In this document: positions 63,849-64,000 of the stretch, piece by piece | How the letters are laid out: each line of letters opens with the position of its first letter | Position numbering within the stretch: position 1 is the stretch's first letter | The notes under the pieces: model-generated | Told to the model about the DNA's origin: nothing | Seen by the model: only the letters and a program-made list of their open reading frames with translations | The model's database searches: none | Assembly (NCBI GenBank): GCA_023392615.1 | Contig: JAEVYT010000012.1 | Coordinates: 1-64,000 of the forward strand | Source: Bacillota bacterium | Lineage (GTDB): Bacteria; Bacillota; Clostridia; Lachnospirales; Lachnospiraceae | Direction: 5' to 3' | DNA: 64,000 bases | Program-made: the position numbers and the translations under genes

Positions 63849-64000
63849 CTAAATTTCAGAATTTTCCCTAATACTTGACAAACACTTTACTGCAGAGAGG
63901 TTCTTATCCTTTACTTCCAACATAATATCAATCGTTCTGTCTGGTAGAAAATCATAATAATTCATAAACTCTAAAACATCTATCGTATCAGAATGGCTCC
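63849..64000 (-). CDS. uvsE: UV damage endonuclease UvsE-like, C-terminal part (start outside window)
   Basis: The last 49 codons of a minus-strand gene run off the right edge. They read SHSDTIDVLEFMNYY, then IDIMLEVKDKNLSAVKCLSS, which matches the C-terminal IMLEAKxKE-type ending of UvsE/UVDE enzymes, including the conserved Asp-Ile-Met-Leu-Glu-Lys segment that contributes to the metal site. The stop codon is at 63849-63851. Identification rests on this short stretch. Confidence 0.65.
   Translation of the reverse strand, partial: SHSDTIDVLEFMNYYDFLPDRTIDIMLEVKDKNLSAVKCLSSIRENSEI

Overview
The window reads as a low-GC, anaerobic, endospore-forming Firmicute of the class Clostridia, most likely a Lachnospiraceae member of the Lachnoclostridium / Clostridium phytofermentans type. 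This rests on strong AGGAGG-type ribosome binding sites, the rimP-nusA-ylxR-ylxQ-infB order, a gerA-type spore germination operon, a DUF3787 spore-surface-type protein, pyruvate:ferredoxin oxidoreductase and a tryptophan T-box. The genus is an inference from gene content; no database was searched. No rRNA, tRNA, CRISPR array or prophage was recognised.

Layout. 1-3020 (minus): translation/transcription cluster rimP-nusA-ylxR-ylxQ-infB; infB runs off the left edge and its N-terminus carries a 30-bp (10-residue) tandem repeat. 3164-9810: a polar amino-acid ABC transporter whose ATPase and permease (3164-4614) are separated from a likely binding protein (9034-9810) by a MarR/MFS drug-efflux pair (plus strand), an 850-bp IS1595-like insertion remnant with 8-bp target duplication, and three copies of a structured intergenic repeat. 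10068-13572: zinc-ribbon protein and a MacB/FtsX-type ABC exporter. 13802-16063: DUF421 membrane protein and a membrane-anchored M23 peptidase. 16182-20095 (minus): spore germination operon gerA-gerC-small membrane gene-gerB. 20384-27985 (minus): small protein, PFOR, DUF3787 protein, APC permease, nitronate monooxygenase/FabK-like enzyme. 28770-33499: MscS channel, Ca2+-type P-ATPase, fluoride channel. 33762-38278: DinB-like protein, amtB-glnK nitrogen operon, TipA-like MerR regulator. 38641-46449 (minus): tryptophan operon trpE-G-D-C-F-B-A plus a second, divergent trpD paralogue, under a Trp T-box (46561-46843). 47070-54268: purE, DUF2294, DUF4914, rhodanese, NimA-like flavoprotein, tocopherol-cyclase-like, DUF2892 and O-antigen-ligase-like genes. 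54547-57575: pdxST facing away from a MocR/PdxR regulator. 57576-57863: fragments of a WYL-type regulator and a tyrosine integrase. 58030-63736: lipoprotein esterase, two-component system, an 18-bp-class tandem repeat, YgjP-like peptidase, DUF5658 and HAD genes. 63849-end: C-terminus of a UvsE-like UV endonuclease.

How it works together. The clearest pathway is tryptophan synthesis: a T-box reading a UGG specifier controls all seven standard steps and also the eighth gene, which overlaps trpA by one base and lacks residues needed to bind anthranilate in characterised TrpD. The nitrogen module (amtB, glnK and a small membrane protein) sits behind a short leader terminator. The PLP module pairs pdxST with its usual MocR-type regulator. 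The most unusual items are the TrpD paralogue, the repeated hairpin elements at 7.5-9.0 kb, the insertion remnant carrying a small membrane-protein gene, the MFS pump with a ~210-residue external domain, and the structured esterase leader.
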